Source: UBA3951 sp050952125 (GTDB lineage: Bacteria; Bacillota; Sulfobacillia; Fermentithermobacillales; Fermentithermobacillaceae). From it: DNA of 64,000 bases. The position numbers and the translations under genes were made by a program. Location of the stretch: positions 310,001 to 374,000 of the forward strand of contig JBMNKK010000003.1 in NCBI GenBank assembly GCA_050952125.1. The letters run 5' to 3'. This document shows positions 45,165 through 53,194 of the stretch, piece by piece. The notes beneath the pieces are model-generated. The model made no database searches. It saw nothing but the letters and a program-made list of their open reading frames with translations, and was not told the origin of the DNA. Within the stretch, counting starts at the first letter, position 1. Each line of letters opens with the position of its first letter.

Positions 45165-47648
45165 TTACCGGAAAATCTCTCCGGCCTTCTTGATAGCCGC
45201 GGTCTTACCGGATACCTCGAGCTTCTGGTAGATGTTCTGAAGGTGGGTACGCACGGTGCCTGTGGAAATGTGAAGCCGCTCGGCGATTTCATCCCGCTTA
45301 AGGCCGTCTCTAGCTAGGGCAAGCACTTCCTTTTCACGCTTTGAGAGCGATGGAGCATTGGCAGGCGCCGCAGAAAGGTTCTTCATGTACTGGAGGCACA
45401 GGGATAGGACCTTCTGCACATATTGGTCTTGAGGCGGCATTGCGAAGAGCATATCCACTATGTCCGGGGCATTCTCAGCGAAAGGCAAGACGATGTCGTC
45501 TGCCCTTCCCATATCAAGCGCGGACTTAAGCGCCTCCACTCCTTTATCCATGCCGTACAGATTCCGCTTCGCCACAGCCTCGAAGATACGGTTGTGTATG
45601 AGGCCGAGGTGGTTCTGGAATATTGCATAGTCCTGATCGAAGACCTCCGCTAACATCTCCAACTTGATATGATCTCCGGCAAGCGCGACCACCTTACCGC
45701 GCACTATGTCGGTAAAACCCATCCCCTGGAAGAGAAGGCGGCCCGGAACCGCGTCATCAGCGAGCAACCACAGGGGAATGCGCTCGGGCCTTCGCAAGCA
45801 CGCATTCACATAACCCACGCAGAGGTCGACGGTGGTGTTATACACCGGCAAGGCAGCCTCTGCCGCTTCTTTCCGTATCTCGCCAAGAAGGGCAAGGCCT
45901 TCCTCAAATCGCCCCTCTGAGAGGCGTAACCTAATAAGGGTGAAGTATGCGCAAATCAGGATACCATACTGGTCTCTGGCTCTGGCTTTGTGTATTGCCT
46001 TTTGGACGTTGAGTTCCACGTCCTCCGGTCTCCACGTCTCGAGAGCGTATTCCGCTAAGGTGAGGTACTCGCAGCCTGTACCGCATCCATCGGCTATCTG
46101 TGGGAACAGGGGGAAGTCTCTAACTGCAACCTGGACGGTCTCCCTCAGGCTGCCCGCTTCTTTATAGTACTGGTAGAGGAAGTGCGGACATCCAAAAGTG
46201 AACTCGTCATTGCGCCTGACCATGTGACAGGAGGCGCCGCCAAGGAGCGCCATCGCCTTCTTCGTGTGGGAGATCATCCTATGCATGTCGTTGAAAGAGG
46301 CGAATATGCCCACTACTTCGATCTCCGCCAGAATTCGGTTGCGTGCAGGCTCGGGGATATCAAGTGACTGCTCGTAGAAAAGGCGAAGTGCCTCCAAGCG
46401 CGCTTTCGCTTCCATGGCTGCATCCGGCGGGCCGTTGACGATGACAAGCGCAATGTATTGCAGATAGGCTATGGGATACTTGTTGAGCATAGGCACCGGG
46501 AGCGACCGGAACATGTCGGCCCAGCCGGGGTAATCTGCCCAGAACACAAATACCGTGGCATCTAGCAGCGACAACACCTTCTCGGGCTCTCTCGCCCTCC
46601 AGTAGTAGGCGCAGCACAAAGCGCGCTCGCCGGCATCGAGATACCAGTCGCCTGCCCTCTTGCAGAGTTTTCTGATCTCACTGGGGTTGGTGAGTTTCAT
46701 CCGGAGGAGATCAAGAAAGACGTTGTGGATCTTGTATACGCCCGTCGCCTCATCGAGGTACACAAACGCGTTTTCCCTGCGGAGCCGGGTGAGAAACTCT
46801 TCAGATCTAGCTTCACCGGTAATGAACTCCGCTTGGCGGGCAGAAAAGCTGTCGAGGACAGACAGTCCCGCCAGGAACCGCCTAATCCGTTCATCATAGG
46901 AGCTGTAAAGGTTCTTTTCGACCAGTTCATATATCGTGGTGTTCATGCCGACCTGCAATCGCTTATCCGCGCCGAGAAGAATGAGGTACACAAGAGAGAT
47001 GCACCCACCCGTGTATTCCACGAGTCGCCGTAGATCTTCATCGGCAAGCCTCTTCCCGTTGATGGCACAATACTGGCGTGTCTCCAGTTCGGTGAACCGC
47101 AGAAATCGTTCGGTGAACAGCCGGCACGTGCCCCTAGATACCATCTCTCCAAAATCAAGGTTCGCGGTGTCGCGAGTCACAATAACAATGTGCAGGTTTT
47201 CGAGTTCCTCCTTAGCAATCTGGGAGAGCACCTCCCCTATCCGGGGATTCTTAGCCAAATGGAAGTCGTCGATCACGAAGACTGTTCGCTCTTTGCAGTG
47301 AAGCGTGTTAAGCACTGACAGAACTACGGCCGTCTCAGGAGAGTCCTGGGGAAACCCTAGGCTACATAGGCGCTCGCCCATGGCAGAGTCCAGTCTGCCA
47401 ATCTCGTGGGAAAACTCCTGCCAGAAAAACGCGCCCGACTCATCGGGGGCTACGAAGGACAACCAAAGTACCTGGGAATCTCTACTGTCGAGAAACTGAC
47501 GTACGGCCGTGGTTTTACCATACCCCATCGGCGCTGCTACAACCGTCATGGGGTATTCGAAAATGGCCTCGAGTTCGCGGTCTACGCGCCCCCGCAAGAG
47601 GGCTTTAGTGTTCTGCAAGTTGGCTCCTATATGGCAGAATCTGGGCAA
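45165..47648 (-). CDS. MalT-type LuxR transcription activator with STAND ATPase
   Basis: An 827-residue regulator. Walker A APMGYGKTT is at 39-47 and Walker B VFVIDDFH at about 123-130, giving the STAND (NB-ARC-like) ATPase of MalT-family proteins. A winged-helix and a helical-repeat region follow (about 250-750, the likely inducer and oligomerisation part). Residues 763-827 hold the LuxR helix-turn-helix (LSKREKEVLALARDGLKRDE, then GTVRTHLQNIYQKLEVSGKT). It probably activates when it binds ATP and a small inducer. The first codon is TTG 47648 with only a weak ribosome site; an in-frame TAG lies immediately before it. It is the first gene before the giant surface-protein operon and is its likely regulator. 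Confidence 0.85.
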   Translation of the reverse strand: MPRFCHIGANLQNTKALLRGRVDRELEAIFEYPMTVVAAPMGYGKTTAVRQFLDSRDSQVLWLSFVAPDESGAFFWQEFSHEIGRLDSAMGERLCSLGFPQDSPETAVVLSVLNTLHCKERTVFVIDDFHLAKNPRIGEVLSQIAKEELENLHIVIVTRDTANLDFGEMVSRGTCRLFTERFLRFTELETRQYCAINGKRLADEDLRRLVEYTGGCISLVYLILLGADKRLQVGMNTTIYELVEKNLYSSYDERIRRFLAGLSVLDSFSARQAEFITGEARSEEFLTRLRRENAFVYLDEATGVYKIHNVFLDLLRMKLTNPSEIRKLCKRAGDWYLDAGERALCCAYYWRAREPEKVLSLLDATVFVFWADYPGWADMFRSLPVPMLNKYPIAYLQYIALVIVNGPPDAAMEAKARLEALRLFYEQSLDIPEPARNRILAEIEVVGIFASFNDMHRMISHTKKAMALLGGASCHMVRRNDEFTFGCPHFLYQYYKEAGSLRETVQVAVRDFPLFPQIADGCGTGCEYLTLAEYALETWRPEDVELNVQKAIHKARARDQYGILICAYFTLIRLRLSEGRFEEGLALLGEIRKEAAEAALPVYNTTVDLCVGYVNACLRRPERIPLWLLADDAVPGRLLFQGMGFTDIVRGKVVALAGDHIKLEMLAEVFDQDYAIFQNHLGLIHNRIFEAVAKRNLYGMDKGVEALKSALDMGRADDIVLPFAENAPDIVDMLFAMPPQDQYVQKVLSLCLQYMKNLSAAPANAPSLSKREKEVLALARDGLKRDEIAERLHISTGTVRTHLQNIYQKLEVSGKTAAIKKAGEIFR

Positions 47649-47856
47649 CTAATTCGCCGGCGGCATTGCGTATACCTTCAACAAAAGGATGTGATGATCT
47701 TCAAGAGCTGCCTCCTCCAGCACCGAGCCAATTGAATGCACGCGAGATATCATCCATAATGGACACGTGCTGGGACCTTGTGTCCCTGAATCGACTAGGC
47801 CGCATCCGAAGCGTACGCTAGACGAACTAAAGAGAACAGACTCAGGAGCCAGTGAA

Positions 47857-48318
47857 ATGTCTATAGAAAAAGGGCGGGCGTTCTTCAGGAGATTCGGGAT
47901 CGAAGATAGGATTATCGAGACCCCCGTGTCCAGCGCAACGGTCGATCTGGCCGCTAAGGCAGTAGGAGTAGAGCCTGCCAGAATAGCCAAAACCCTTTCA
48001 CTCAAATCGAGCGAAGGGTGCATGCTCATAGTGAGTGCCGGCGATGTCAGAATCGACAATAGGAAGTTCAAAGACAGGTTCGGAATGAAGGCCCGGATGC
48101 TCACCGCAGAAGAAGTCTTGGAGATGGTGGGTTACCCTGTGGGCGGCGTCTGCCCTTTCGGTATCAACGAAGGCATCCCCGTCTACCTCGATGTCTCCCT
48201 GAAGCGATTCGACACCGTATTCCCTGCAGTCGGCAGCAGCAATAGCGCCATTGAATTGTCTTGTGACGAGCTGTTCAGGTACTCAAATGCACGGGAGTGG
48301 GTCGACGTGTGCAAATAG
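47857..48318 (+). CDS. YbaK/EbsC-type aminoacyl-tRNA deacylase
   Basis: About 153 residues from ATG 47857 with CAGGAG upstream; a longer frame from 47767 lacks a ribosome site. The YbaK/INS fold is clear: ETPVSSATVDLAAKAVGVEP, ARIAKTLSLKS, VSAGDVRIDNRKFKDRFGMK, GYPVGGVCPFGI and the C-terminal AVGSSNSAIELSCDELF. Such proteins remove misacylated amino acids from tRNA. This one is probably of the ProX/EbsC type, and proS elsewhere in the window already carries its own INS domain. It is divergent from the MalT-type gene; the 208-base spacer 47649-47856 holds their promoters but I see no clear -10/-35. Confidence 0.85.
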   Translation: MSIEKGRAFFRRFGIEDRIIETPVSSATVDLAAKAVGVEPARIAKTLSLKSSEGCMLIVSAGDVRIDNRKFKDRFGMKARMLTAEEVLEMVGYPVGGVCPFGINEGIPVYLDVSLKRFDTVFPAVGSSNSAIELSCDELFRYSNAREWVDVCK

Positions 48319-48324
48319 CTGCGG

Positions 48325-49002
48325 TTATCTCGGCAGGCTTTCTGAAGGGGGAGTTCCCTTGCTCAGAGCAACCAAAGCCCGATAATCGTCCACAAAGGTC
48401 TTGTGAGTGACGGTCGCTGGATCTATCCCTCCAATGCGGTAGGCGAGTTGTACCGCCGGACCGACCAGAACGGCCAGTATGACAGTGCCTACTCCTAGTC
48501 TTGCCCCCAGTGCTAGTCCCGCCAAGGCCACACAGATTTCTATGGCGGTCCGCGCCTTCCAGACCTTGGTCGAGAAGAGCCTTGACAATCCGAGCATGAG
48601 GCTGTCTCTTGGGCCCGCTCCCCATCCTGCATTAACATAAAAGAACGTTCCCCAGCTAACCACAAATATGCCGCAAAGAAGCATGACTATCCTGCCAAAC
48701 AAGCTTTCTATATCGGGGATGAGCGAGTACTTTTCGATGAGGTCAATAAAGTAACCCACAAAGTACATGTTCAGTACCGTGCCTCTGCCCGGCACTTGCT
48801 TAATGGCAATGTCGATTATGATTATCGCAGCTCCGATGAGTTGAGACACCCGGCCCAAACTGAGCCCCGTAATACCGGCGAGTCCCACCTGAAACGTGTC
48901 CCACGGCGCCGCACCAAGTCGAGAATGGATGGCCAAAAGCAAGCCGACGCTGAACAAGAACAGGCCGAACATCAACCCCACGAGCTTCAAGAAAGATTTC
49001 AT
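48325..49002 (-). CDS. YczE-like integral membrane protein
   Basis: A 225-residue protein with five to six membrane helices. Typical sequences of the YczE/YitT-like group are SRLGAAPWDTFQVGLAGITG near residue 28 and FYVNAGWGAGPRDSLMLGLS in the middle. These proteins have no firm biochemical role (YczE in Bacillus affects surfactin production). ATG 49002 follows GGAGGAACC. It converges with the YbaK gene with only six bases between the stops. Confidence 0.8.
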   Translation of the reverse strand: MKSFLKLVGLMFGLFLFSVGLLLAIHSRLGAAPWDTFQVGLAGITGLSLGRVSQLIGAAIIIIDIAIKQVPGRGTVLNMYFVGYFIDLIEKYSLIPDIESLFGRIVMLLCGIFVVSWGTFFYVNAGWGAGPRDSLMLGLSRLFSTKVWKARTAIEICVALAGLALGARLGVGTVILAVLVGPAVQLAYRIGGIDPATVTHKTFVDDYRALVALSKGTPPSESLPR

Positions 49003-49045
49003 CCGGTTCCTCCACGTGCCCGGCCCGTTTAGCTATCCGGCGCAC

Positions 49046-49506
49046 TCATCTCAGTATAGAGCACCGGTTGTCGTTTTCAAATCTCGGCAGCCACAAAACT
49101 GCAACCTTACCCTCTTGCTCTAGCCGCTCAAACTCACGATCGCCGGTCACCAGCACAGCTTCTTTCTCTTGAGCGAGCCCCGCACAAAAGCAGTCGGCTA
49201 AGGAGAGTCGCCCGTCAACCTTTATCTTCGCAGCATTTTTCACCCTTGGCCAGGTCGCGTCGATGACCTGCAATTTGGGCGTCTCAAGAACCTTGCTTTC
49301 AACTGCGGCGGCAGCTTGTTCCCCGGCCAGCCTATGCACAATGTACATAACCTCTCCCAAGTTTCTCCCAAGTTTACTGCGCTCATGAACACCTCCGCGT
49401 CTTCCTCTACCAGGATATCTTCGACCATCTGGGCACGGGGTTCGTCCCACAGGAACGCGATGAGGGCAGAGCTGCCCAACACGTACCTACCAGCTATGTT
49501 GGCCAT
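49046..49506 (-). pseudogene. Broken PIN toxin gene (copy 1)
   Basis: Nearly the same DNA as the intact toxin gene at 58473-58904, but with an 11-base tandem duplication (TCTCCCAAGTT at 49353-49363 and 49364-49374; the intact copy has one) that shifts the frame after residue 50 or so. In addition the first catalytic Asp is Gly (VLGSSAL here, VLDSSAL in copy 2). Both changes would abolish toxin activity. The rest of the frame remains readable to 49046 in the other phase. Confidence 0.88.
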
Positions 49507-49532
49507 CCTCCCTGATCCGGTCCTTCTCCCGC

Positions 49533-49730
49533 TCACGTAGGAGCAAGTCCGCCGCGCTCGCCCCTCAATTCAAGTAATGGGTGCAGGGGAAGTGGTTCCA
49601 ATACTATCTTCCCTCCAACGTCTCTCACAAGGAATCGGTCTCCCTTGCGCAGATCGTACTTGTCTCTGATCTCGCTTGGAATTACCAGTTGTCCCTTGTT
49701 GGACAACTTCACTACGGTCACAGGAATCAC
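49533..49730 (-). CDS. Truncated AbrB-type antitoxin (copy 1)
   Basis: A 65-residue protein with the complete AbrB/MazE swapped-hairpin DNA-binding domain (VVKLSNKGQLVIPSEIRDKY, then GDRFLVRDVGGKIVLEPLP). A 17-base deletion relative to copy 2 (58885-59145) near 49555 shifts the frame, so it ends in GERGGLAPT and lacks the C-terminal 20 residues that should bind the toxin. It may still bind its operator at 49734-49778. The gene is probably non-functional as an antitoxin, but its partner is also broken. Confidence 0.82.
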   Translation of the reverse strand: MIPVTVVKLSNKGQLVIPSEIRDKYDLRKGDRFLVRDVGGKIVLEPLPLHPLLELRGERGGLAPT

Positions 49731-49733
49731 CTC

Positions 49734-49778
49734 ACGTCTTACACATACAAGTGTCCTACCGTCTTGAGTGTAAGACGT
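49734..49778 (-). promoter_or_regulatory. Candidate AbrB operator upstream of copy 1
   Basis: Perfect 11-base inverted arms ACGTCTTACAC (49734-49744) and GTGTAAGACGT (49768-49778) with a 23-base spacer, directly before the antitoxin gene. The same element with 9-base arms and the same spacer is found before copy 2 at 59151-59191. Confidence 0.7.
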
Positions 49779-49799
49779 AACCGCTAGAGGTGATGGTTA

Positions 49800-50191
49800 A
49801 TAGCAAACAACAGGGTGGGCATCTAAACAGTGACCAGCCGACGCCCCACAGATGAAACGTGCGGGCTTGTCAAGGCCGGGCGAATCCTCAGCCATTGGAC
49901 GTCAAAAACACTCCGGCGTTGACACATTAGGTAGGCATGTGACCAAGGAGGACGTGATAACGGTCGCTGGAATCAGCCAACACCTACGAATCTGAAAACA
50001 CAACGTGAGCGCACAGCTAAGGCTTGGTCAAGGCGTGCTTTTCCTGCAGATTTTGCCAAAAAGCAGTCTTCGAGAAACCATTGTAACAGCTAGACTCAAG
50101 AACCGGAGAACGCCCCACATACCCTATATGGGGCGCTCGTAACATACGGTAGATGTCACAACTTGTGTGTGGGTGCGAAAGACACGCCTCG
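49800..50191. other. 392-base gene-free stretch in the accessory region
   Basis: I see no supported coding sequence here on either strand. A hairpin with arms CGCCCC/GGGGCG (50111-50116 with 50130-50135) is 56 bases after the lipoprotein stop and might be a weak terminator for it; it is not followed by a T-run. The remainder shows no recognised motif. Confidence 0.4.
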
Positions 50192-50758
50192 CTACTTGAG
50201 GTACTCCCATACACTGTCATCGACCTCTATGGCAGTCCAGTGGAAGTATTCAGACCTGCGGTTTCCACGTTCATCTACCCAAGTGACTCTGGCCCAGACT
50301 TCCTGAAAGAACTCTCGAAAGCCATTGGGGTCAATCTCGGAGTTTGGCAGTAGAACAAAGCTGCGGCTCACGACCAACCCACGGGATCCGTCATTGCCCA
50401 CGTCAATAGGTGCTTCTGCGAGCACACTGGTGAAAAACAGTGATGGGGCGTGTAGGAACTCTATCATTGCATCGTTGAGCAGGCCAGTTGCGGTAACATC
50501 CCTCATTTGCTCCTTGGGATTGTCTATAGTGATCGAGTATTGTAGGTAATAGCAAGATTCCTCCTGGTTGAGAAACACCTTAACCGCAGGTGAGGCATCG
50601 TAGTGTTCGCTACTGGTTAGAAATGCATCTTCGGAACATCTAAGTATAGCCTCGATATCCTCGTCGATCCGCTGTTGATCCCGATTACAGCCTGAGACAA
50701 CCAAGGCGGAGATTATGCACAGTATGGCAGCAATGCGCCCAAGCCAACTCCCACTCAT
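50192..50758 (-). CDS. Putative lipoprotein, unknown function
   Basis: A 188-residue secreted protein with a type II signal peptide: a basic start, a hydrophobic run (IAAILCIISALVVSG), and the lipobox LVVSGC with Cys at residue 24, so it should be lipid-anchored outside the membrane. The remaining part is a mixed alpha/beta domain with no recognised motif. The ATG overlaps the stop of the preceding gene (TGATG), so the two are coupled. This pair is inserted in the middle of a duplicated toxin-antitoxin/Tad segment, and I found no homologue in the window. Confidence 0.65.
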   Translation of the reverse strand: MSGSWLGRIAAILCIISALVVSGCNRDQQRIDEDIEAILRCSEDAFLTSSEHYDASPAVKVFLNQEESCYYLQYSITIDNPKEQMRDVTATGLLNDAMIEFLHAPSLFFTSVLAEAPIDVGNDGSRGLVVSRSFVLLPNSEIDPNGFREFFQEVWARVTWVDERGNRRSEYFHWTAIEVDDSVWEYLK

Positions 50759-51480
50759 CAGTAACCGTACTCGATCTCCTTCGCCCAGCCGTAAGCCCAG
50801 ATGTCTCTCGCGCGATTCATGATGTAGGTATTATCGTTGTAATGAGCGGCAAACTGAGTGTATACCGGTTCATAACCGTTGGGTCTTGTGTAGTCTATGG
50901 CTATCGTGTGGGTATATCCTTGGGTGTCATAGAACGATCCCCAAGTATGCTTGAAGACTTCTCGGCTACGACTCTCGAAGAACCAATCCCATTGCTCGTT
51001 CTCGGTGTAAACCAAGCCAGCCTTAGCTATATACCTAAAGGAATGATAGGTCTTGGCTTCTACACGTTGCGTTTGATCTAGGATGACACCAACTGCATCA
51101 GCGAGAGCAAATACGACTTGGCCTACAGTGGTTTTAACAAAGGAACCGAATACGCTCATGCTCACGCTCTTGATCAGATTGAATACTCCTTCCTTCTTGT
51201 CAGCCTCGATAAGACCGCCTCCCGAAGCCGCCCAGTACTCTATGTCTGTAGCCCCCACTTCTGGATCCCGGCCACCACCAATTGCTGAGAACCCTTCTTT
51301 TCGCAAGATAACCGGCTTGAGCTGGCGCGAATGAAGGAGTTCTTGCCAAGGCGTGATAATGGGGCTGTGGTCCCAACCACAGTAAGTACCATCGCCAGGA
51401 GATGCCGCCAATACCGGTGATATGATCATGGCACACAGTAAGCAAGCGATGACCATCGTACGTGAGATCTTCCTCAACAT
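50758..51480 (-). CDS. Secreted protein of unknown function
   Basis: A 240-residue protein with a clear signal peptide (MVIACLLCAMIISPVLA, cut after VLA). The mature domain is rich in aromatic and charged residues (YCGWDHSPIITPW, YTENEQWDWFFESRSREVFK, NRARDIWAYGWAKEIEYG) and has a mid-protein hydrophobic helix (VSMSVFGSFVKTTVGQVVFA) that could be a membrane-active or amphipathic segment. No family is recognised. ATG 51480 is well placed after GGAGG. It is co-transcribed with the overlapping lipoprotein gene downstream. Confidence 0.65.
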   Translation of the reverse strand: MLRKISRTMVIACLLCAMIISPVLAASPGDGTYCGWDHSPIITPWQELLHSRQLKPVILRKEGFSAIGGGRDPEVGATDIEYWAASGGGLIEADKKEGVFNLIKSVSMSVFGSFVKTTVGQVVFALADAVGVILDQTQRVEAKTYHSFRYIAKAGLVYTENEQWDWFFESRSREVFKHTWGSFYDTQGYTHTIAIDYTRPNGYEPVYTQFAAHYNDNTYIMNRARDIWAYGWAKEIEYGY

Positions 51481-51737
51481 GGCTTCTCTGCCTCCTTATT
51501 GATCTGGAGTCGCTTTTCCCCTTCGACTCTCATAAGTAACGTGTCACGTCAGGAGCAAAACGGATCACCTAGGCGCCGAAAGTCCAGACTTCATAACGAC
51601 ACATTGGAAGCTGAGTCCAGCATGTCGGGTCGTCCAGACCTTGGCAAGACTACTATAATGTGTGTTGCTCCGACTCCTGCGAGAACCACCAACTCTTTGA
51701 AATGGAAGCCTTTACGTCGGGCTCGCTCGGGCCCCTT

Positions 51738-52250
51738 TTACCACTTTGTTCTCCTCACGACTGAGCCTTCCGAAGAAGTAAAGCACGGGATGCCCTGATC
51801 GAGCCCGGGTAGAAACCCGAGGAAGTGAGCTTCGATCTTGAAGCGGCACTCCACTCGGACTGTTGGTTCTTCCCGATCCGGAGCGTTGAAAACATGAGCG
51901 GAGACGAAAACCTCGCGGATGGCGCTTCCCAATGCTTCGATGTTTTCACGTGCCACTCGGACAGCCTTCGTCTCCCCTATTGCAGGGTCGATGCGCACAT
52001 CTCCCGAGGCCAGAGCGTCCCAGTCCAGTTCGATTACTCCCGCCAACGCGCCAAGGTCGCACGCGCCCTGAACAGCTCTCCTGGCGAAGTACACAATGCC
52101 CAGGTCCAAGACCATGCCTACAGTGAGGACCGCAACAGGCAGGAACACGGCGACCAGGGCCAGGACCGCGCCGTCTTCGGATGTTGAGACAAGACGCCGT
52201 CCCGGCCGGAGACCTCCCCTCCGTTTCACGCTACCTCGGAACAAACTCAC
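51738..52250 (-). CDS. TadG-like pilus-assembly protein (duplicate copy)
   Basis: A 170-residue protein with a short cytoplasmic basic start, one membrane helix (VLALVAVFLPVAVLTVGMVL) and a small extracellular domain, the pattern of TadE/TadG-like pseudopilins (putative Flp-pilus assembly). It ends with RVECRFKIEAHFLGFLPGLD and VVRRTKW. It is about 87% identical by eye to the copy at 59255-59767. The first codon GTG 52250 has no clear ribosome site; GTG 52229, just after the tadE stop, is an alternative. It stands with a tadE copy and a broken flp but without the pilus motor, so it is likely a duplication relic that may still be translated. Confidence 0.78.
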   Translation of the reverse strand: MSLFRGSVKRRGGLRPGRRLVSTSEDGAVLALVAVFLPVAVLTVGMVLDLGIVYFARRAVQGACDLGALAGVIELDWDALASGDVRIDPAIGETKAVRVARENIEALGSAIREVFVSAHVFNAPDREEPTVRVECRFKIEAHFLGFLPGLDQGIPCFTSSEGSVVRRTKW

Positions 52251-52647
52251 TTCTGGTCACCGCCTTGGATGTCAGAGGAATGGTGTTTCCGACTATGGCC
52301 CGGACGACCGGGCTTACCACTTTGTAGTCGTAATGCAGTTCCACCCGTATGGTGGTGCCGTAGATCGCCTGGCCGGGCAAAATGAGCGCCGTAACCTTGT
52401 CGGGATCAACGCCTCCTGCCGTAAGGCTGTCGCTAAGCCTTTGGAGGGCACCTGGCGTCCTCCCGCCCTCAACCGCACAGACCCTAGCCGTCTCTCGCGC
52501 TGCTGAAGTAAGGACCGTCTTTGCGTTCATGAGAAGCCCGCCTTCCAGGATTGAGAAGAGGATCGCCACCAGCAGGAACACCACAAGGCTGAACTCAACC
52601 AGGGCTTGACCGCCCGAGTCCCCCAGCAACCGGTAGACTCCTCTCAT
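52231..52647 (-). CDS. TadE-like pilus-assembly protein (duplicate copy)
   Basis: A 138-residue protein with the TadE signature: QALVEFSLVVFLLVAILFSI as a type IV pilin-like hydrophobic start with the conserved Glu. The long frame to 52779 is spurious; ATG 52647 overlaps the flp-fragment stop (ATGA). It is about 97% identical to the copy at 59748-60164; the differences I see are few (GGVDPDK/GGIDPDE, HYDYK/QYDYK, NTIPL/TSIPL). The copy appears recent. Confidence 0.8.
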   Translation of the reverse strand: MRGVYRLLGDSGGQALVEFSLVVFLLVAILFSILEGGLLMNAKTVLTSAARETARVCAVEGGRTPGALQRLSDSLTAGGVDPDKVTALILPGQAIYGTTIRVELHYDYKVVSPVVRAIVGNTIPLTSKAVTRSEFVPR

Positions 52648-52766
52648 GGCGTAGGCAGTTTGTCTATTACATCCTGTATTCGGTTCCTCAACGCGTCTCC
52701 GAGTGTGGTCAAGACGCCGATGAGCGCTACCGCTACCAGAACCAAGACAAGGGCATAGGTCGGCTA
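52644..52766 (-). pseudogene. 3' fragment of the flp pilin gene (duplicate)
   Basis: About 38 codons identical in meaning to the end of the intact flp gene (60161-60373), from ALVLVLVAVALIGVL to DKLPTP. Near 52765 the similarity stops (GCCGACCTATGCCC here, GCCGAGTACGCCC in the intact gene). The N-terminal half and start are gone, so the duplicated block begins inside flp. Confidence 0.82.
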
Positions 52767-52815
52767 ACAGCGGTGGCAAGTCCCATAGTCATTGGTTGGC
52801 GAGACCTCGTAGCCA

Positions 52816-52862
52816 TTGTGGCGTTGTTGTATGACGGGTATACTGGAGTGGGAATCTCCCAC
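52816..52862 (+). promoter_or_regulatory. Promoter with a palindromic operator for the AbrB fragment
   Basis: TTGTGG (52816-52821) and TATACT (52839-52844) are 17 bases apart, a good sigma-A-like match. Four bases later a palindrome GTGGGA-ATC-TCCCAC (52848-52862) covers the expected transcript start and could be the operator for autoregulation. A strong ribosome site GGGAGG follows. Confidence 0.55.
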
Positions 52863-52878
52863 GAGGGAGGCGCTATGT

Positions 52879-53055
52879 ATGAGCAGTTACCGGATGACGG
52901 CGAAAATGGACAACAAAGGCCGGCTCCTCCTGCCTCGGAAGCTGCGGGACAGTCTGCGCTTGAGTTCCGGGGACACGCTCTTTCTCCAGCGCTCCCGAAG
53001 ACCCTATTTGCCGCCTCTGGCTTGCTTTTCGATGTACCGTTTCACTTCGTCGTGA
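52879..53055 (+). CDS. Truncated AbrB-family protein
   Basis: 58 residues from ATG 52879 (GGGAGG upstream). The first 38 residues form an AbrB/MazE-type domain (RMTAKMDNKGRLLLPRKLRD, then LSSGDTLFLQRS); the remaining tail (RRPYLPPLACFSMYRFTSS) is out of family. It is antisense to the end of a different gene on the other strand. The natural C-terminus therefore appears to have been lost at a junction near 52990. It may still bind DNA. Confidence 0.55.
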   Translation: MSSYRMTAKMDNKGRLLLPRKLRDSLRLSSGDTLFLQRSRRPYLPPLACFSMYRFTSS

Positions 53056-53194
53056 AGATCGTGATGTCACAGAAGAAGCTGAGCATCTGTCCGCAGCAGG
53101 CAGGACATTCTTCGATGTCGCAGTTATGGTGGTGATAGTGGCCTTTCCTGCATCCGCAGTCAGGACACCTGTCGCCGAAATCGGATGTATCCAT
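53004..53194 (-). pseudogene. Frameshifted small Cys/His-rich (zinc-ribbon-like) gene
   Basis: From ATG 53194 the frame reads MDTSDFGDRCPDCGCRKGHY and CDIEECPACCGQMLS, a cysteine- and histidine-rich metal-binding pattern (CxxC, HHH, CxxCC), and ends early in CDITIFTTK at 53042. One base added near 53060 would continue it as CDIHDLHDEVKRYIEKQARG and on to a stop at 53004, a far more protein-like end. So a one-base deletion or a sequencing error is likely. Function unknown. Confidence 0.5.

Noticed and set aside
47649..48104. Long minus-strand frame opposite the YbaK/EbsC gene
   Set aside because: It is antisense to a clear protein family and has no ribosome site or motif.
51481..51737. Plus-strand frame around 51499-51798
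   Set aside because: No family match, no ribosome site, and it runs antisense into tadG.
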